Both the position numbers and the translations under genes were made by a program. From Nemertoderma westbladi (Eukaryota; Xenacoelomorpha; Nemertodermatida; Nemertodermatidae): 37,503 nt of DNA. Shown here piece by piece: positions 36,826 to 37,503 of this stretch. The DNA lies in NCBI GenBank assembly GCA_032718475.1, contig JAUCBJ010001466.1, forward strand, positions 1-37,503. Direction: 5' to 3'. The notes below the pieces were generated by a model, which saw nothing but the letters and a program-made list of their open reading frames with translations, was not told where the DNA came from and did not search any database. Position 1 is the stretch's first letter. Each line of letters starts with the position of its first letter.

Positions 36826-37503
36826 ATCTGCTATATATGAGTTTATCCATATTATAAGGAGTTTATATTTAGGCTAGCGAGCGTCGCTGCCTACTCCAAT
36901 TAACCCCCGGACAGTACGAGATCCTCAGCGCCGATGTGTCGTCGCCGCTGTACTTTCGCCAACGACGTAGCCGCACAACGACAACGACAACCGGCACAAG
37001 TCACTCGACTGTCCGTCCCAAAGGCTTAGATGTACTTCAGGTTTTCCTTGGAGAGTTAGGTTACTTTTACGATTGCGACTAGCTACTGTAAACACACCTT
37101 AGTAGTAACATTCGCCTATAAACTCACAAATACCACACACACAACTTGTCACAAATTACACACACTCGGGTCACTTGTCCGTTAGTCAATGCCTTCCAGA
37201 ATGTCACTGTATTATTATGTATCCTTGGATACTATCAGTGCACTATTTATTCCCTATGCTATTCAATGGGACAAGCTTTCTATTGTTCTTTTAACTCAAT
37301 TCTAATTCTAGCGTGGTTGTTGCTATGGTGACATTATACAAAGCTAGCGGTAGAATTAGGGTGATTCCAATGCATACAGATCTGGGATGTTATTTAATAG
37401 TATTCTTTAATAGTCAATGTTCTGTTTTATACATGACTTTATGAAATTTATCGGCTATTGACTATGTTTGGGAGTCTTTCGCACACTCATATGCATAATA
37501 AGA
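36826..37503 (-). other. 5' leader of copy B
   Basis: Non-coding sequence matching 16985-17630 of copy A, including CTAATTCTACCGCTAGCTTT and a GTCCGTCCCAAGAGCTTAGA-like segment. No gene. Confidence 0.55.

Larger units (their letters stand above)
34022..37503 (-). repeat. Copy B of the unrecognised coding repeat, inverted, internally deleted
   Basis: The reverse complement matches 16985-21107 from the terminal GCGCGAACA to the window edge. It lacks about 775 bp of ORF1/ORF2 corresponding to about 18988-19764 of copy A; the junction is near 35467. It has extra sequence in the 3' non-coding region around 34560-35200. The element continues beyond the window. Confidence 0.75.

Overview
The window reads as nuclear DNA of an invertebrate animal. 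It holds an intact CD2AP/CIN85-type SH3 adaptor gene, a small spliced gene with canonical splice sites, and a dense mix of animal transposable elements: BEL/Pao, LINEs, a Penelope-like element, tRNA-like SINE heads and short inverted-repeat elements. There are no bacterial operons, CRISPR arrays, rRNA genes or foldable tRNA genes. I cannot name the species. Most open frames elsewhere are fragments of mobile elements or accidental frames inside tandem repeats.

Layout. 1-6992: about 127 copies of a 55-bp minisatellite, cut by the window edge. 6993-9245: AT-rich spacer with a fold-back element (7927-8146) and a 30-bp minisatellite (8484-8722). 9246-9845: internally deleted LINE (minus). 10190-10260: possible Penelope-like 3' remnant. 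10537-12054 (minus): intronless two-SH3 adaptor gene with a capping-protein-binding motif. 12653-13365: fold-back element with 9-bp flanking duplications. 13990-16076: BEL/Pao integrase remnant, split by a poly(A)-tailed retroposon. 16985-21107: copy A of an unrecognised repeat with two ORFs. 21216-24057: decayed coiled-coil ORF, split by a Penelope-like endonuclease element (22372-23625). 24050-24460: array of palindromic 22-bp units, then a tRNA-like SINE head. 25726-31435: small two-exon gene whose 5' flank and first exon are duplicated on either side of a 5'-truncated LINE. 31436-34020: repeat remnants, a hAT-like MITE and a 34-bp minisatellite. 34022-37503 (minus): copy B of the repeat at 17-21 kb, inverted and internally deleted.

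Genes. Only two host genes look alive: the SH3 adaptor (endocytosis and actin control in its family) and a 126-residue protein with a basic, possibly mitochondrial, N-terminus. They show no functional link. The most unusual structures are the 1.1-kb direct repeats that abut both ends of the LINE and carry a complete first exon; the inverted pair of unrecognised coding repeats with a conserved hairpin near one end; the endonuclease-only Penelope-like insertion between inverted repeats; and the fold-back element built from 15-bp subrepeats. Alignments were made by eye, so boundaries are accurate to a few bases where exact matches are cited and to tens of bases elsewhere.
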